DNA of 64,000 nt from [Erwinia] mediterraneensis (GCF_900604315.1 NZ_LR026978.1:2804325-2868324), one strand, 5' to 3'. Shown: positions 36,922-50,085, numbered from the stretch's first letter. A program made the numbers and translations. The notes: generated from the sequence alone by a model not told the origin.

Positions 36922-37323
36922 ATGAGTGATGCATTTAAAGTTCTAAACAACATTCGTACATTACGTGCGCAGGCGCGTGAGCTGCCACTGAGCGATCTGG
37001 AAGAGATTCTGGAAAAATTAACCGTTGTGGTGACTGAGCGTCGCGAAGAAGTGGAAGCTGAAGAAGCGCAAAATCGCGAAAAAGAAGAGAAGCTGGCTAA
37101 ATACCGTGAAATGCTGCTGGCTGACGGTATCGACCCTAATGAATTACTGGGTGCGCAGGAGCAGGGTAAAAAACGTACCAAGCGTGCGCCGCGTCCGGCC
37201 AAATATTCTTACACCGACGAAAACGGTGAAGAAAAATCCTGGACTGGCCAGGGTCGTACACCTGCCGCAATTAAAAAAGCGCTGGATGCAGGTAAAAGCC
37301 TGGACGACTTCCTCATTAAATAA
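36922..37323 (+). CDS. H-NS family nucleoid-associated protein
   Basis: This 133-residue protein silences AT-rich DNA. It has the N-terminal oligomerisation helices ([14 protein letters not shown]), a charged coiled coil to about residue 65, a basic linker, and the C-terminal DNA-binding domain with TGQGRTP at 108-114. AAGGA precedes the ATG. In E. coli hns lies beside tdk and stpA elsewhere; neither is beside ybiT. This copy could be the main H-NS moved to this locus or an extra paralogue. Sequence alone does not tell it from StpA. Confidence 0.93.
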   Translation: MSDAFKVLNNIRTLRAQARELPLSDLEEILEKLTVVVTERREEVEAEEAQNREKEEKLAKYREMLLADGIDPNELLGAQEQGKKRTKRAPRPAKYSYTDENGEEKSWTGQGRTPAAIKKALDAGKSLDDFLIK

Positions 37324-37346
37324 GCTTCACAATCCTTGTTGATGGG

Positions 37347-37381
37347 AGCCGGGGGCCTGTAAAAGGTTACCGGCTTTTTTA
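37347..37381 (+). terminator. Terminator after the H-NS family gene
   Basis: AGCCGG and CCGGCT pair around a 17-base loop and are followed by TTTTTTA, 23 bases after the stop codon. Confidence 0.75.
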
Positions 37382-37628
37382 TGCGTTGCGCAGCCCGCAA
37401 TAAACCTGGCGGTAAAAAAGGGATTGCCAGACAAGCCGCTTTACTCACAGCGAATCACCGACGATGCGCGCCCGGTATCATCATCATAATTACGCAACAG
37501 ACTAACTTTATCTGGTGTGACTTCAATACCTTTACATTGCTGGCCGGCTCAACGGTAGCATGGCAGCGGCCCCTTCTGGCATAATAGCCACCATTCCCCT
37601 ATCTACAGCGCAATTTAAGGTCAACTCT

Positions 37629-39221
37629 GTGTTAGTTACCAGCAATATCACCATGCAGTTCGGCAGCAAGCCTCTGTTCGAAAATATCTCCGTTAAATTT
37701 GGCGGCGGCAATCGTTACGGTTTAATCGGTGCTAACGGCAGCGGTAAATCGACCTTTATGAAAATATTGGGCGGCGATCTGACGCCGACAGGCGGAAACG
37801 TCTCTTATGATCCCAATGAACGCATCGGTAAGTTACGCCAGGACCAGTTTGCTTTTGAGCAATTCAGCGTGCTCGATACCGTGATTATGGGTCACCAGGA
37901 ATTATGGGAAGTAAAGCAGGAACGCGATCGCATATATGCGCTGCCCGAAATGAGCGAAGAGGAAGGCTATAAAGTTGCTGACCTGGAAGTGCAGTACGGT
38001 GAAATGGATGGATATAGTGCAGAATCGCGTGCGGGCGAGTTATTACTGGGCGTCGGTATCCCGGTAGAGCAACATTATGGTCCCATGAGCGAAATTGCGC
38101 CCGGCTGGAAGTTGCGCGTGCTACTGGCGCAGGCGTTATTTGCCAATCCCGATATTTTGTTGCTGGACGAACCAACCAACAACCTGGATATTGATACTAT
38201 TCGCTGGCTGGAACAGGTGCTGAATGAACGTGACAGCACCATGATTATCATTTCACACGATCGCCATTTTCTGAATATGGTCTGTACCCATATGGCCGAT
38301 CTGGATTATGGTGAATTACGTCTTTATCCGGGTAACTATGACGAATATATGACGGCGGCGACGCAGGCGCGCGAACGTTTATTGGCCGATAATGCCAGGA
38401 AAAAAGCGCAAATCGCTGAGCTGCAATCTTTCGTCAGTCGTTTCAGTGCTAACGCCTCGAAATCACGCCAGGCAACTTCCCGTGCAAAACAGATTGATAA
38501 AATTAAGCTGGATGAAGTAAAAGCCTCCAGCCGTCAGAATCCTTTTATTCGTTTCGAACAGGATAAAAAACTGTTCCGTAACGCGCTGGAGGTGGAGACC
38601 CTGACCAAAGGTTTTGATAACGGCCCGTTATTTAAAAATCTGAACCTGCTGGTTGAGGTCGGCGAAAAAGTGGCGATCCTCGGGGCAAACGGGATTGGTA
38701 AAACCACGCTGCTGAAAACCCTGGTGGGCGAATTAACGCCGGAAAGCGGTACGGTGAAATGGTCAGAGAATGCGCGCATCGGTTATTATGCTCAGGATCA
38801 CGCGCACGATTTTACCGGGGACCTTAGCGTATTTGACTGGATGAGTCAGTGGAAGCAGCAGGGCGATGATGAACAGGCCGTGCGCAGTATTCTTGGACGC
38901 CTGCTCTTTTCCCAGGATGATATTAAAAAGCCGGCCAAAGTGCTGTCCGGGGGTGAAAAAGGGCGCATGCTGTTTGGCAAGCTGATGATGCAGAAGCCCA
39001 ATATCCTGATTATGGATGAACCCACCAACCACCTGGACATGGAATCGATTGAATCGCTGAATATGGCGCTGGAGATGTATGAAGGCACGCTGATTTTTGT
39101 CTCCCATGACCGTGAGTTTGTCAGCTCGCTGGCGACACGTATTCTGGAAATCAAAGCGGATCGCGTGATCGACTTCACCGGTAATTATGAAGATTACCTG
39201 CGTAGTCAGGGCATCGTGTAA
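37629..39221 (+). CDS. ybiT: ABC-F ATPase YbiT
   Basis: YbiT is a soluble ABC-F protein of the EttA/Uup/YheS group that acts on ribosomes. It has two ATPase domains joined by a linker, with GANGSGKST and GANGIGKTT as Walker A motifs and [11 protein letters not shown] and [11 protein letters not shown] as Walker B motifs. The GTG at 37629 (product begins [12 protein letters not shown]) gives 530 residues, equal to E. coli, and has AAGGT eight bases before it. The 305-base region before it holds the previous terminator and no other gene. Confidence 0.95.
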   Translation: MLVTSNITMQFGSKPLFENISVKFGGGNRYGLIGANGSGKSTFMKILGGDLTPTGGNVSYDPNERIGKLRQDQFAFEQFSVLDTVIMGHQELWEVKQERDRIYALPEMSEEEGYKVADLEVQYGEMDGYSAESRAGELLLGVGIPVEQHYGPMSEIAPGWKLRVLLAQALFANPDILLLDEPTNNLDIDTIRWLEQVLNERDSTMIIISHDRHFLNMVCTHMADLDYGELRLYPGNYDEYMTAATQARERLLADNARKKAQIAELQSFVSRFSANASKSRQATSRAKQIDKIKLDEVKASSRQNPFIRFEQDKKLFRNALEVETLTKGFDNGPLFKNLNLLVEVGEKVAILGANGIGKTTLLKTLVGELTPESGTVKWSENARIGYYAQDHAHDFTGDLSVFDWMSQWKQQGDDEQAVRSILGRLLFSQDDIKKPAKVLSGGEKGRMLFGKLMMQKPNILIMDEPTNHLDMESIESLNMALEMYEGTLIFVSHDREFVSSLATRILEIKADRVIDFTGNYEDYLRSQGIV

Positions 39222-39240
39222 TACAGACTGAGTAAGATGG

Positions 39241-39269
39241 AAAAAAGCGCCTTCGCAGGCGCTTTTTTT
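39241..39269. terminator. Bidirectional terminator between ybiT and moeB
   Basis: AAAAAAGCGCC-TTCGCA-GGCGCTTTTTTT can end transcription from both sides. The TAA of moeB starts inside the T run. Confidence 0.88.
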
Positions 39270-40050
39270 ATGGATGAGAAGAAGCGGCATCATCCCGGCA
39301 ATGACATACCTCGCAGGCGGGATCTTTCGTGACCTTCAGCGCCTGAAATTGCAGTGTCATGGCATCGTACATCAACAGCTTACCCGGGATCGGTGCGCCA
39401 AAGTGCGTCAGCAAACGAATCGTCTCCATCGCCTGCAGGGTACCAATGATCCCCGGCAGTGGCGACATAACGCCCGCTTCGACACAGCTCAGCGTCTGGG
39501 CACCGAACAGTCGACTGATGCAGCGATAGCAGGGTTCATTCTCCTGCCAGGTAAAAACGCTGAGCTGGCCCTCCATACGAATCGCGGCGCCGGAAACCAG
39601 CGGCACGCGCGCGGCAAAACAGAGGCGATTGAGCTGTTCGCGCGTCTCCACATTGTCGGTGCAGTCGAGCACCGCATCATGGCCAGCAATCAGCGTTGCC
39701 AGCGCCTCATCTTCCAGGCGTTCGCTGACGGTAGCGATCTGGCAGTGCGGATTACGCGCCTGCAGTTCGCGTCGCGCCGATTCCACCTTCAGCATTCCGA
39801 GAGCGTCGTCACGATGCAGGATTTGCCGCTGCAGGTTAGAGAGCGAGACGGTGTCGAAATCGAGCAACGTCAGCTGACCGACCCCGGCAGTGGCAAGATA
39901 AGGCGCAGCCGCGCAGCCTAAGCCGCCCAGGCCGACAATCAATACCCGCGACGCTTTCAGTTGCTCCTGGCGGTCAAAATCGAAGCCGCGCAGCACAATC
40001 TGACGATTATAACGTAGCGACTCTTCGTCGCTCAGTTCTGGCAGGTGCAT
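39268..40050 (-). CDS. moeB: Molybdopterin-synthase adenylyltransferase MoeB
   Basis: MoeB adenylates the C-terminus of MoaD during molybdopterin synthesis, in an E1-like reaction. The nucleotide-binding GLGGLG is at residues 40-45. The zinc site has a CYRC pair mid-protein and cysteines near the end (C246, C249, also C251). The 260 residues exceed E. coli MoeB (249) by a short C-terminal tail whose last codons run into the terminator. It follows moeA with no gap. Confidence 0.95.
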   Translation of the reverse strand: MHLPELSDEESLRYNRQIVLRGFDFDRQEQLKASRVLIVGLGGLGCAAAPYLATAGVGQLTLLDFDTVSLSNLQRQILHRDDALGMLKVESARRELQARNPHCQIATVSERLEDEALATLIAGHDAVLDCTDNVETREQLNRLCFAARVPLVSGAAIRMEGQLSVFTWQENEPCYRCISRLFGAQTLSCVEAGVMSPLPGIIGTLQAMETIRLLTHFGAPIPGKLLMYDAMTLQFQALKVTKDPACEVCHCRDDAASSHP

Positions 40051-41286
40051 TTATCCCTCCAGTAACGCATTGAAAGGCTCAATCTCGACCCATTCGCCCG
40101 CTTCCACGGTGCCGCGCTCGCGTTCCAGCACAATAAAACAGTTGGCGCGCGCAAAAGAGCTGAAGACGTGGGAGCCTTGGTGGCCGGCGCTGTACACTTC
40201 CAGTGTGCCATCAGCGGCCTGACGAAAGATGCCGCGCTGGAAATCGAGGCGGCCGGGCGATTTTTTCAGACGCTCCGCCGCCCGTACGCGCTGACGCGGC
40301 GGCAGGGCCGGGCCGCGCTGGCCGGTCAGTCTCGCCAGCAGCGGCTGAACCAGCTGATAGAAGGTGACCGCCGCCGAGACCGGATTGCCCGGCAAACCGC
40401 AGAACCAGCTGTTGGCAAGGCGGCCAAAGGCGAAGGGTTTACCGGGTTTGATCGCCAGCTTCCAGAAGGTGATCGCCCCCAGCTCCTCCAGCATGGCTCG
40501 GGTATAGTCCGCTTCGCCCACTGAGACGCCGCCAGTGGAAATCACCACATCCGCCTGGCGGTCGGCCTCTGCAAAGGCGCTGCGCAGCACTGCGGGGTCG
40601 TCGCGTATGATGCCAAGATCGATTACTTCGCAGCCCAGCTTGTTCAGCATCAGGGAAACGGTAAAACGGTTGGTATCGTAAATCTGACCGGCGGCCAGCG
40701 ACTGTCCCACTGGCTGCAGTTCATCACCGGTAGTAAAAATGGCGACGCGCAGTTTGCGTAACACCATTACCCGGGCGATGCCCAGCGAAGCGAGCAGCGG
40801 CAGCTCAGCGGCACCGAGTCGTACGCCTGCATCCAGGATTTGCGCGCCGGCTTGAATATCTTCACCGACCCGTCGAATATTTTGTCCCGCTTTGACCGGC
40901 GCCATCACCCTGATGGCCTCACCATGGCGCTCGGTCTCTTCCTGCATCACCACCGCTTCGCAGCCTGCCGGCACCGGAGCGCCGGTCATAATACGGATCA
41001 CGCTGCCAGGCGGCCAGTCGCCAGCAAAAGGCACGCCCGCAAAAGCTTTACCGGCAACCGGCAGCGGCTGAGCTGACTGCAGATCCGCCAGACGTACGGC
41101 ATAGCCATCCATCGCGGAGTTATCAAATGACGGTACAGCGGCGGGAGAAAGAATCGCCTCGGCGGTGATACGGCCTGGCGCGTCCTGCAGGGAAACAGAA
41201 ATTTTATCGGTGATCGGTTCGAGTTGCGCCAGCATTTTGCTCTGCGCCTCCTCCAGGGAGATTAATCCTGCAGTAAAGCTTTCCAT
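40051..41286 (-). CDS. moeA: Molybdopterin molybdenumtransferase MoeA
   Basis: MoeA inserts molybdate into adenylated molybdopterin to make the molybdenum cofactor. The 411-residue protein equals E. coli MoeA in length. It has the strongly conserved [14 protein letters not shown] near the N-terminus, the MoCF-type domain with [17 protein letters not shown] and [12 protein letters not shown], and the late [12 protein letters not shown]. The ATG at 41286 ([14 protein letters not shown]) matches the family start and has AGGTG upstream; an in-frame GTG 12 bases earlier is the alternative. Confidence 0.95.
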   Translation of the reverse strand: MESFTAGLISLEEAQSKMLAQLEPITDKISVSLQDAPGRITAEAILSPAAVPSFDNSAMDGYAVRLADLQSAQPLPVAGKAFAGVPFAGDWPPGSVIRIMTGAPVPAGCEAVVMQEETERHGEAIRVMAPVKAGQNIRRVGEDIQAGAQILDAGVRLGAAELPLLASLGIARVMVLRKLRVAIFTTGDELQPVGQSLAAGQIYDTNRFTVSLMLNKLGCEVIDLGIIRDDPAVLRSAFAEADRQADVVISTGGVSVGEADYTRAMLEELGAITFWKLAIKPGKPFAFGRLANSWFCGLPGNPVSAAVTFYQLVQPLLARLTGQRGPALPPRQRVRAAERLKKSPGRLDFQRGIFRQAADGTLEVYSAGHQGSHVFSSFARANCFIVLERERGTVEAGEWVEIEPFNALLEG

Positions 41287-41522
41287 ATCGGTTTGCACCT
41301 GGGTTATGACGGTTGCTGCCTATTATGGTGGCAATTACCTGTGGAGTCACATGCCGGAAGTGCGGAGACGCTGGCTCGCGTAAGGATATAACGAAAAGTA
41401 ATGGTTGTATGGTGCGTTTTCTCTTTACATCTCTTAACAGGCTTTTTATATTCAAAAATTGATAAAAAAAAGTTAATTATATTTAAAATCAGTATATTCC
41501 CCCGGTTCCCAGAGGATAAAGC

Positions 41523-42491
41523 ATGATGGTCAAAGCAGTGATCGCCATTCACGGCGGGGCAGGCGCGATTACGCGTTCAGCAATGAGCACGGAGAAAGAG
41601 CAGGAGTATCGCCTTGCACTCAAAGAAATCGTTACCCGTGGTCAGGAGATCCTCGCAGCGGGCGGCAGTGCGCTGGACGCCGTCACCGAAGCAGTACGCC
41701 TGCTGGAAGAGTGTCCGCTGTTTAATGCTGGCAAAGGGGCCGTCTTCACCCATCAGGGGACCCATGAGCTGGATGCCAGCATTATGGACGGGCGCACACA
41801 GGATGCCGGGGCGGTGGCGGGCGTAAGCCGCATCCGTAACCCGATACTGGCGGCGCGCGCGGTGCTGGAACAGAGCCCACATCTGCTGCTGACAGGCGAG
41901 GGTGCCGAAGCGTTTGCGACAGAGCAGGGACTGGAGCGGGTTGAGCCCGACTTCTTCTCCACGCCGGAACGTTGGGAGCAGCTACTACGTGCGCGTGAGA
42001 GCCAGCAGACGTTGCTGGATCACGATGGTGCCGCGCAGAGCCACAGTAACGACCCTCTCGATCCCGATCGCAAGTTTGGCACCGTCGGTGCGGTCGCGCT
42101 GGATCTCAACGGCAATCTGGCTGCTGCGACTTCCACGGGCGGCATGACCAACAAGCAGTACGGGCGCGTGGGCGATACGCCGCTGCCCGGCGCAGGCTGC
42201 TACGCCAGCAATAAGAACGTGGCAGTCTCCTGCACCGGTACAGGCGAAGTCTTTATACGCACGCTGGCGGCGTACGATGTGGCGGCACTGATGAGCTATT
42301 GCGGTCTGTCGCTGGCGGAAGCGAGTCACCAGGTCGTGCAGGAAAAAGTGCTGGCGCTGGGTGGCAGCGGCGGGCTGGTGGCAGTAGATAAAGACGGCAA
42401 TGTCGCTTTGCCCTTTAACAGTGAAGGGATGTATCGCGGCTATGCCCGGGTGGGCGGCGAGGTCGATGTCGCCATCTATCGTGAAAGTTAA
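41523..42491 (+). CDS. iaaA: Isoaspartyl peptidase/L-asparaginase IaaA
   Basis: IaaA is an Ntn hydrolase that cleaves isoaspartyl dipeptides and L-asparagine after autocatalytic splitting into two subunits. The new N-terminal nucleophile is T187 in KFGTVGAVALD, preceded by the expected variable linker. The N-terminal AIHGGAGA is intact. Two adjacent ATGs (41523 and 41526) are possible starts; GAGGATA fits the first. It heads the iaaA-gsiABCD unit, nine bases before gsiA. A promoter with TTGATA (41459) and TTTAAA 17 bases on is possible. Confidence 0.95.
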   Translation: MMVKAVIAIHGGAGAITRSAMSTEKEQEYRLALKEIVTRGQEILAAGGSALDAVTEAVRLLEECPLFNAGKGAVFTHQGTHELDASIMDGRTQDAGAVAGVSRIRNPILAARAVLEQSPHLLLTGEGAEAFATEQGLERVEPDFFSTPERWEQLLRARESQQTLLDHDGAAQSHSNDPLDPDRKFGTVGAVALDLNGNLAAATSTGGMTNKQYGRVGDTPLPGAGCYASNKNVAVSCTGTGEVFIRTLAAYDVAALMSYCGLSLAEASHQVVQEKVLALGGSGGLVAVDKDGNVALPFNSEGMYRGYARVGGEVDVAIYRES

Positions 42492-42500
42492 GGAGCAAGC

Positions 42501-44366
<1,866 letters not shown>

Positions 44367-44435
44367 AAAAACACAACATCACCCTGTCGCCATAGGCGAC
44401 GAGAAAAAAACAGGGACAACAGGAGAATCAGTATC

Positions 44436-45971
44436 ATGATCACCATGACACGTAACAGATTGCTGGCCGCCGGACTGCTGAGCAGCGTGATCACGCTACC
44501 CGCCTGGGCGGCAAAAGATGTGGTTGTTGCGGTGGCGTCGAACTTTACCACTCTCGATCCTTACGATGCCAATGACACCCTCTCGCAGGCAATGGCGAAA
44601 TCTTTTTATCAGGGTCTGTTCGGCTTTGATAAAGATATGAAACTGAATAACGTGCTGGCCGAGAGTTATCAGGTCAGCGAGGATGGCCTGACTTACACCA
44701 TTAAGTTGCGCAGCGGAATTAAATTTCACGACGGCAGCGACTTCGACGCCAGCGCGGTAAAAGCTAACCTGGATCGGGCCAGCAATCCTGACAATCACCT
44801 CAAACGCTATAACCTGTTTAAACATATTGGCAGCACGGAGGTGGTAGATCCTGCAACGGTAAAAGTCACTCTGAAACAGCCGTTCTCCGCCTTTATCAAC
44901 AATCTGGCTCACCCGGCGGCGGTGATGATCTCGCCTGCAGCGCTGAAAAAATATGGCAAGGAGATCGGTTTCCATCCGGTAGGCACCGGACCGTACAAAT
45001 TCGTGACCTGGAATCAGACCGATTTCGTCAAGGTAGAAAAATGGGACGGTTACTGGAAGCCGGGCTATCCAAAGCTGGACAGTATTACCTGGCGTCCCGT
45101 GGTGGATAACAACAGCCGTGCGGCGATGCTGCAAACCGGCGAAGCCAGTTTCGCCTTCCCGGTCCCCCTCGAGCAGGTCAAACGCCTGGAGCAGAACAGC
45201 AAGCTGGATGTGGTGACAACACCTTCCATTATGCAACGTTACATCAGCATGAATGTGACGCAAAAGCCGTTTGATAACCCGAAAGTCCGCGAAGCGCTGG
45301 AATACGCGATCAACCGTCAGGCGCTGGTCAAAGTCGCCTTCGCCGGTTACGCCACACCCGCTACCGGTATTGTGCCGCCAGCGATCGAGTTCGCCCGCAG
45401 CTATGAGCCGCTGCCTTATAATCCGGCCAAAGCGCGCGAGCTGTTAAAAGAGGCGGGCTATCCCAACGGCTTTGAAACCACGCTCTGGGCATCCCATAAC
45501 CACAGCACCGCGCAGAAAGTGTTGCAGTTTACCCAGCAGCAGCTGGCGCAGGTTGGCGTGAAGGTAAAAGTGACGGCGATGGATGCCGGTCAGCGCACGG
45601 CGGAAGTGGAGAGTAAGGGACCGAAAGAGAATAAGGTGCGCATGTTCTACACGGGCTGGTCTGCCTCCACCGGCGAAGCGGACTGGGCACTGACGCCGCT
45701 GTTCGCCACCAGCTCCTGGCTTCCCGCGCTCTTTAATACCGGCTTTTACAGCAATCCGCAGGTAGATAACGACCTGGCCGAGGCGCTCAAAACCACCGAT
45801 CGCGAACAGAAAGCGAAGCTTTATCAGGATGCTCAGGACCGCATCTGGAAAGATCGTCCCTGGATCCCGCTGGTGGTAGAGCAACTTCTCTCCGCGAAAA
45901 CCAAAGCGCTGAACGGTTTTTACGTCATGCCTGATACCTCATTTAATTTCGATGAGGCTGAACTGAAGTAA
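44436..45971 (+). CDS. gsiB: Glutathione-binding periplasmic protein GsiB
   Basis: GsiB delivers glutathione to the GsiCD permease. The 511-residue precursor has a signal peptide ([17 protein letters not shown], mature start AKDVVV) and the family 5 solute-binding fold, with [20 protein letters not shown] and MYRTGW-like [17 protein letters not shown]. It is nearly identical in plan to E. coli GsiB (512). The first three codons may be skipped in favour of a second ATG at 44445. A strong hairpin follows its stop. Confidence 0.95.
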   Translation: MITMTRNRLLAAGLLSSVITLPAWAAKDVVVAVASNFTTLDPYDANDTLSQAMAKSFYQGLFGFDKDMKLNNVLAESYQVSEDGLTYTIKLRSGIKFHDGSDFDASAVKANLDRASNPDNHLKRYNLFKHIGSTEVVDPATVKVTLKQPFSAFINNLAHPAAVMISPAALKKYGKEIGFHPVGTGPYKFVTWNQTDFVKVEKWDGYWKPGYPKLDSITWRPVVDNNSRAAMLQTGEASFAFPVPLEQVKRLEQNSKLDVVTTPSIMQRYISMNVTQKPFDNPKVREALEYAINRQALVKVAFAGYATPATGIVPPAIEFARSYEPLPYNPAKARELLKEAGYPNGFETTLWASHNHSTAQKVLQFTQQQLAQVGVKVKVTAMDAGQRTAEVESKGPKENKVRMFYTGWSASTGEADWALTPLFATSSWLPALFNTGFYSNPQVDNDLAEALKTTDREQKAKLYQDAQDRIWKDRPWIPLVVEQLLSAKTKALNGFYVMPDTSFNFDEAELK

Positions 45972-45979
45972 GTGTTGAC

Positions 45980-46002
45980 GCCAGCCCGCGCTGCGGGCTG
46001 GC
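45980..46002. other. Intercistronic hairpin between gsiB and gsiC
   Basis: GCCAGCCCGC-GCT-GCGGGCTGGC is a strong 10-bp stem with a 3-base loop and no T tract. Such hairpins after binding-protein genes often stabilise the upstream mRNA and give it a higher dose than the permease genes. Confidence 0.75.
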
Positions 46003-46024
46003 TGTCTACCGTGCAGGAAATCGC

Positions 46025-46945
46025 ATGCTAAATTATTTTCTTAAACGCCTGTTAGGGTTGATACCGACGCTGCTGATTGTGGCGGTGCTGGTATTTCTGT
46101 TTGTTCATCTTTTGCCCGGCGATCCGGCACGCCTTATCGCCGGTCCGGAAGCGGATGCCTCCGTTATCGCGCTGGTGCGTCAGGATCTGGGGTTGGATCA
46201 GCCGCTGCCGCAGCAGTTCTGGCATTTTATCACCAACGCGTTGCAGGGCGATTTTGGTCACTCGATGGTGTCGAAACGTCCGGTGTCGGAAGAGATCGCC
46301 ACGCGCTTCTTGCCTACGCTGTGGCTGACGCTGACCAGCATGGTCTGGGCGGTGCTGCTGGGAATGACTATCGGTATTCTCTCCGCCGTCTGGCGTAACC
46401 GCTGGCCGGATCGTCTCGGCATGACGCTGGCTGTCTCAGGGATCTCGTTTCCCGCTTTTGCGCTCGGTATGCTGCTGATGCAGGTATTCTCCGTGGAGCT
46501 GGGCTGGCTGCCGACCGTGGGCGCCGACAGCTGGCAGCACTATATTCTGCCGTCAATTACGCTGGGCGCAGCGGTAGCCTCGGTAATGGCGCGCTTTACC
46601 CGGGCCTCCTTCGTGGAGGTGATGCAGGAAGATTATATGCGTACTGCCCGCGCCAAAGGGGTACGCGAATCGCAGGTGGTGGTGAAGCACGGCTTGCGCA
46701 ATGCCATGATCCCGGTGATTACCATGATGGGCCTGCAGTTTGGCTTTCTGCTCGGCGGCTCGATCGTGGTGGAAGTGGTGTTTAACTGGCCCGGACTGGG
46801 GCGTTTGCTGGTGGATTCGGTAGAAATGCGTGACTATCCGGTGATTCAGGCGGAGGTGCTGCTCTTTTCACTGGAGTTCATCCTTATCAATCTGGTTGTT
46901 GATATGCTTTATGCCACGATCAACCCGGCTATTCGCTATAAATAA
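46025..46945 (+). CDS. gsiC: Glutathione ABC transporter permease GsiC
   Basis: GsiC is one of the two inner-membrane permeases of the glutathione importer, 306 residues like E. coli. It shows the OppB-type N-terminus ([20 protein letters not shown]), [18 protein letters not shown], and the coupling loop [29 protein letters not shown]. It starts 53 bases after gsiB. Confidence 0.96.
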   Translation: MLNYFLKRLLGLIPTLLIVAVLVFLFVHLLPGDPARLIAGPEADASVIALVRQDLGLDQPLPQQFWHFITNALQGDFGHSMVSKRPVSEEIATRFLPTLWLTLTSMVWAVLLGMTIGILSAVWRNRWPDRLGMTLAVSGISFPAFALGMLLMQVFSVELGWLPTVGADSWQHYILPSITLGAAVASVMARFTRASFVEVMQEDYMRTARAKGVRESQVVVKHGLRNAMIPVITMMGLQFGFLLGGSIVVEVVFNWPGLGRLLVDSVEMRDYPVIQAEVLLFSLEFILINLVVDMLYATINPAIRYK

Positions 46946-46954
46946 GGAGTCGCA

Positions 46955-47860
46955 ATGAGAAACTGGCGACGCGATGCGGCATTGAAAACCATGCCGGTCA
47001 TCACGGAAAACCGGGTTCGTACCCCCTGGCGCGAATTCTGGCGGCGCTTCCGCCGACAGCATGTAGCGATCGTGGCCGGACTGTTTGTGCTGCTACTGGT
47101 GCTGATAGCCTTTATCGCTCCCTGGATCGCCCCTTTCGATGCTGAGAATTACTTTGATTATGATCGCCTGAACGAGGGACCATCCGCGCTGCACTGGCTG
47201 GGCGTTGATTCTCTTGGCCGGGATATTTTCAGCCGCATCCTGGTGGGCACGCGCATTTCCCTGATTGCTGGCTTCTTTTCGGTGGCGATCGGCATGGCGA
47301 TCGGCACGCTGCTGGGACTGCTGGCGGGCTATTATGAGGGCTGGTGGGATCGCATCACCATGCGCGTCTGCGATGTGCTGTTTGCCTTTCCTGGTATTTT
47401 GCTGGCGATCGCCGTGGTGGCGATTATGGGCAGCGGCATGAGCAACGTGATTGTGGCGGTGGCCATTTTCAGTATTCCCGCCTTTGCCCGCCTGGTGCGC
47501 GGCAATACGCTGGTGCTGAAGCAGCAGACCTTTATCGAGTCGGCTCGCAGTATCGGGGCGTCTGACTGGACGATCCTGATGCGCCATATTTTGCCCGGCA
47601 CGGTGTCGTCGATTGTGGTCTATTTTACCATGCGCATCGGGACCTCAATCATCACTGCCGCCAGCCTGTCGTTTCTCGGCCTGGGCGCGCAGCCACCAAC
47701 GCCGGAGTGGGGCGCGATGCTGAATGAGGCGCGCGCCGATATGGTGATAGCGCCACACGTGGCGTTTTTCCCCAGCCTTGCCATCTTCCTGACGGTCCTG
47801 GCGTTTAATCTGCTGGGTGACGGCCTGCGCGATGCGCTCGATCCCAAACTGAAAACCTGA
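46955..47860 (+). CDS. gsiD: Glutathione ABC transporter permease GsiD
   Basis: GsiD is the OppC-type permease partner of GsiC, 301 residues (E. coli 303). It has a cytoplasmic N-terminal arm, [20 protein letters not shown], and the coupling loop [30 protein letters not shown] precedes the ATG, nine bases after gsiC. It is the last gene of the unit. Confidence 0.96.
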   Translation: MRNWRRDAALKTMPVITENRVRTPWREFWRRFRRQHVAIVAGLFVLLLVLIAFIAPWIAPFDAENYFDYDRLNEGPSALHWLGVDSLGRDIFSRILVGTRISLIAGFFSVAIGMAIGTLLGLLAGYYEGWWDRITMRVCDVLFAFPGILLAIAVVAIMGSGMSNVIVAVAIFSIPAFARLVRGNTLVLKQQTFIESARSIGASDWTILMRHILPGTVSSIVVYFTMRIGTSIITAASLSFLGLGAQPPTPEWGAMLNEARADMVIAPHVAFFPSLAIFLTVLAFNLLGDGLRDALDPKLKT

Positions 47861-47971
47861 ACCACGGGCTGCACTGCGGCCCGATCCTCCATCTGCTACT
47901 GCGCAGGCGAAGCAACTGAAAAATCTGCGCTACTATTGTCATCAGAACAGGTGATGCAGGAGGCAGCGCAG

Positions 47972-48424
47972 ATGATCAAACCGTTTAACTACCAGCAGGA
48001 TTTTGCACAAATCGACTTTCGCCAGCATCCGGAGCTATATCAGGTGGGACGTGGTGAACAGGGCGTGCTGCTGGTCGAACCCTACAAGAGTGAGATTCTG
48101 CCTTACTGGCGTTTTCGCACGGTGGCGATCGCTGAGAAATCCGCAGAAAAAATCATGACGCTGTTTGAAGCTTACCGGGCACAGGATGATTTTGTCGGCA
48201 TGGACATGGCGCGCAAATTTATCCAGATGGGGTATACGCGCGCGCGTCGCTACAGCAATCACAAAGGGGGGCGCAAGTATGATGCCGAAGGCAAGGAGCT
48301 GCCCCGTGGTCGTGACGAAGAAAAGGCCGCTGCAGCGGCCATTTTCAAAGCGTACTGGGATCGGCTGCGTGCCGATGAGGATTATCTGGCGCGCAAAAAA
48401 GCGCACCAGCAGCAGTATGGTTAA
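47972..48424 (+). CDS. DUF4385 family protein
   Basis: This 150-residue protein matches, from memory, the DUF4385 family of unknown function, with [20 protein letters not shown] and [20 protein letters not shown] near the start. AGGAGG lies eight bases before the ATG at 47972, which decides this start over two in-frame ATG/TTG candidates upstream. It is a soluble, charged protein. It stands where E. coli has pdeI and dgcI, two cyclic di-GMP genes. Its end overlaps the end of rimO by four bases on the other strand. Confidence 0.85.
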   Translation: MIKPFNYQQDFAQIDFRQHPELYQVGRGEQGVLLVEPYKSEILPYWRFRTVAIAEKSAEKIMTLFEAYRAQDDFVGMDMARKFIQMGYTRARRYSNHKGGRKYDAEGKELPRGRDEEKAAAAAIFKAYWDRLRADEDYLARKKAHQQQYG

Positions 48425-49752
48425 ATCCTGCTGCCCCAGAGGTCATATTCGTCGGCGTTTTCCACTTTAACGCGCACCACATCCCCCGGCTTCAGCTGGG
48501 TTTCGCCGTTCAGGTAGACCGCGCCGTCGATTTCCGGGGCATCCGCCATGCTGCGGCCGATAGCGCCTTCTTCATCCACTTCATCGATCATCACCAGAAT
48601 TTCACGGCCCACTTTTTCCTGCAGACGTTCGGCAGAGATCTGCTGTTGCAGCTGCATAAAGCGATCGTAACGCTCCTCTTTCACCGCTTCCGGCACCTGA
48701 TCCGGCAGCTGGTTGGCGGTCGCCCCTTCAACCGGGCTGTATTTGAAGCAGCCAACACGATCCAGACGCGCTTCTTTCAGAAAGTCCAGCAGCATCTGAA
48801 AATCCTCTTCGGTTTCGCCCGGGAAGCCGACAATAAAGGTGGAACGCAGCGTCAGTTCCGGACAGATTTCGCGCCAGCGCTTGATGCGCTCCAGAGTACG
48901 CTCAACCGCGCCCGGACGCTTCATCAGCTTCAGAATACGCGGGCTGGCATGCTGCAACGGAATGTCGAGATAGGGCAAAATTTTGCCTTCCGCCATCAGC
49001 GGAATGACATCATCCACATGCGGGTAGGGATAGACATAGTGCAGACGCACCCAGACGCCGAGCTTCGCCAGCTGCTCGCACAGGCTGACCATGCTGGTTT
49101 TCACCGGCGAACCGTTCCAGAAGCCGGTACGGTGTTTGACATCAACGCCGTACGCGGAGGTGTCCTGGGAGATCACCAGCAGTTCTTTGACGCCCGCTTC
49201 GACCAGACGTTTCGCTTCATCCAGCACGTCACCGATGGGGCGGCTGTCGAGATCGCCTCGCATTGACGGGATGATGCAGAAGGTGCAGCGATGGTTGCAG
49301 CCTTCGGAAATTTTCAGGTAAGCATAGTGACGCGGCGTCAGCTTTACTCCCTGTTCCGGTACCAGGCTCAGGAAAGGATTGTGCTGTGGTTTCGGCACAT
49401 AGTGATGGACGTGCGACAGCACCTGCTCATAGCTGTGCGGTCCGGTGATCTCCAGCACTTTAGGATGTACTTCGCGAATCTGATTCTCTTTCGCGCCCAG
49501 GCAGCCGGTAACAATCACTTTGCCGTTTTCGTTCAGCGCTTCGCCAATGGCTTCCAGTGACTCCTGCACGGCGCTGTCAATAAAGCCACAGGTATTCACG
49601 ATCACCAGCTCGGCATCGTCATAACGTGGCACGACTTCATAGCCCTCAGTCCGCAGTTCGGTGAGGATACGCTCGGAGTCGACAAGATTTTTTGGGCACC
49701 CGAGTGAGACGAATCCCACGCGCGGCGCCAGCGTTGTATTGGTATTAGACAT
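48421..49752 (-). CDS. rimO: Ribosomal protein S12 methylthiotransferase RimO
   Basis: RimO is a radical SAM enzyme that methylthiolates an aspartate of ribosomal protein S12. The N-terminal cluster ligands C19, C55 and C84 and the radical SAM CxxxCxxC at C152, C156 and C159 are intact, followed by a C-terminal TRAM domain. The length of 443 residues is close to E. coli RimO (441). The region upstream holds no other minus-strand gene. Confidence 0.97.
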   Translation of the reverse strand: MSNTNTTLAPRVGFVSLGCPKNLVDSERILTELRTEGYEVVPRYDDAELVIVNTCGFIDSAVQESLEAIGEALNENGKVIVTGCLGAKENQIREVHPKVLEITGPHSYEQVLSHVHHYVPKPQHNPFLSLVPEQGVKLTPRHYAYLKISEGCNHRCTFCIIPSMRGDLDSRPIGDVLDEAKRLVEAGVKELLVISQDTSAYGVDVKHRTGFWNGSPVKTSMVSLCEQLAKLGVWVRLHYVYPYPHVDDVIPLMAEGKILPYLDIPLQHASPRILKLMKRPGAVERTLERIKRWREICPELTLRSTFIVGFPGETEEDFQMLLDFLKEARLDRVGCFKYSPVEGATANQLPDQVPEAVKEERYDRFMQLQQQISAERLQEKVGREILVMIDEVDEEGAIGRSMADAPEIDGAVYLNGETQLKPGDVVRVKVENADEYDLWGSRI

Positions 49753-50022
49753 GGCTCAATTTCCGGTTCTGCACAGCACTGGCGCGCGATTTTACATGCG
49801 TTAAGGTGAAATTTATACCGTTATATCCAGAGATAAATACAGAAAACCTTATCCGCAGATGGGCCTGAAAGCGGCTAAAGATGCCGCGGCTGGCGGATGC
49901 AATCTGGCGGGCTGACAGCATAATACGCAGCAGCGCTTGTACGGACTTACCCGAGCACTGTGCAGGCATTCCCGGGACGCCATTCAGAAGAGGTAAAAGA
50001 GCAGCAAAGCGGAGGAAGATCA
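49753..50022. other. Region between rimO and the micro-ORF
   Basis: No gene of normal size is seen. The rimO promoter should be here but no clear boxes were found. GACAGCATAATACG near 49915 is a possible -10 for the plus-strand micro-ORF. bssR, which lies here in E. coli, is absent. Confidence 0.4.
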
Positions 50023-50085
50023 ATGTCAAAAGCCTGCAATGAGGCCTGTATCAGAACACTGCTTTCCGCGCTGGTGCATTACTGA
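50023..50085 (+). CDS. Putative 20-residue micro-protein
   Basis: An ATG with GGAGGA six bases before it opens a frame of 20 codons, MSKACNEACIRTLLSALVHY, closed by TGA. A terminator follows nine bases later, so ribosome site, short frame and terminator make a compact unit. The product would have two cysteines (C5, C9) and a short hydrophobic end. I do not recognise it. It could also be a leader peptide or chance. Confidence 0.4.
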   Translation: MSKACNEACIRTLLSALVHY

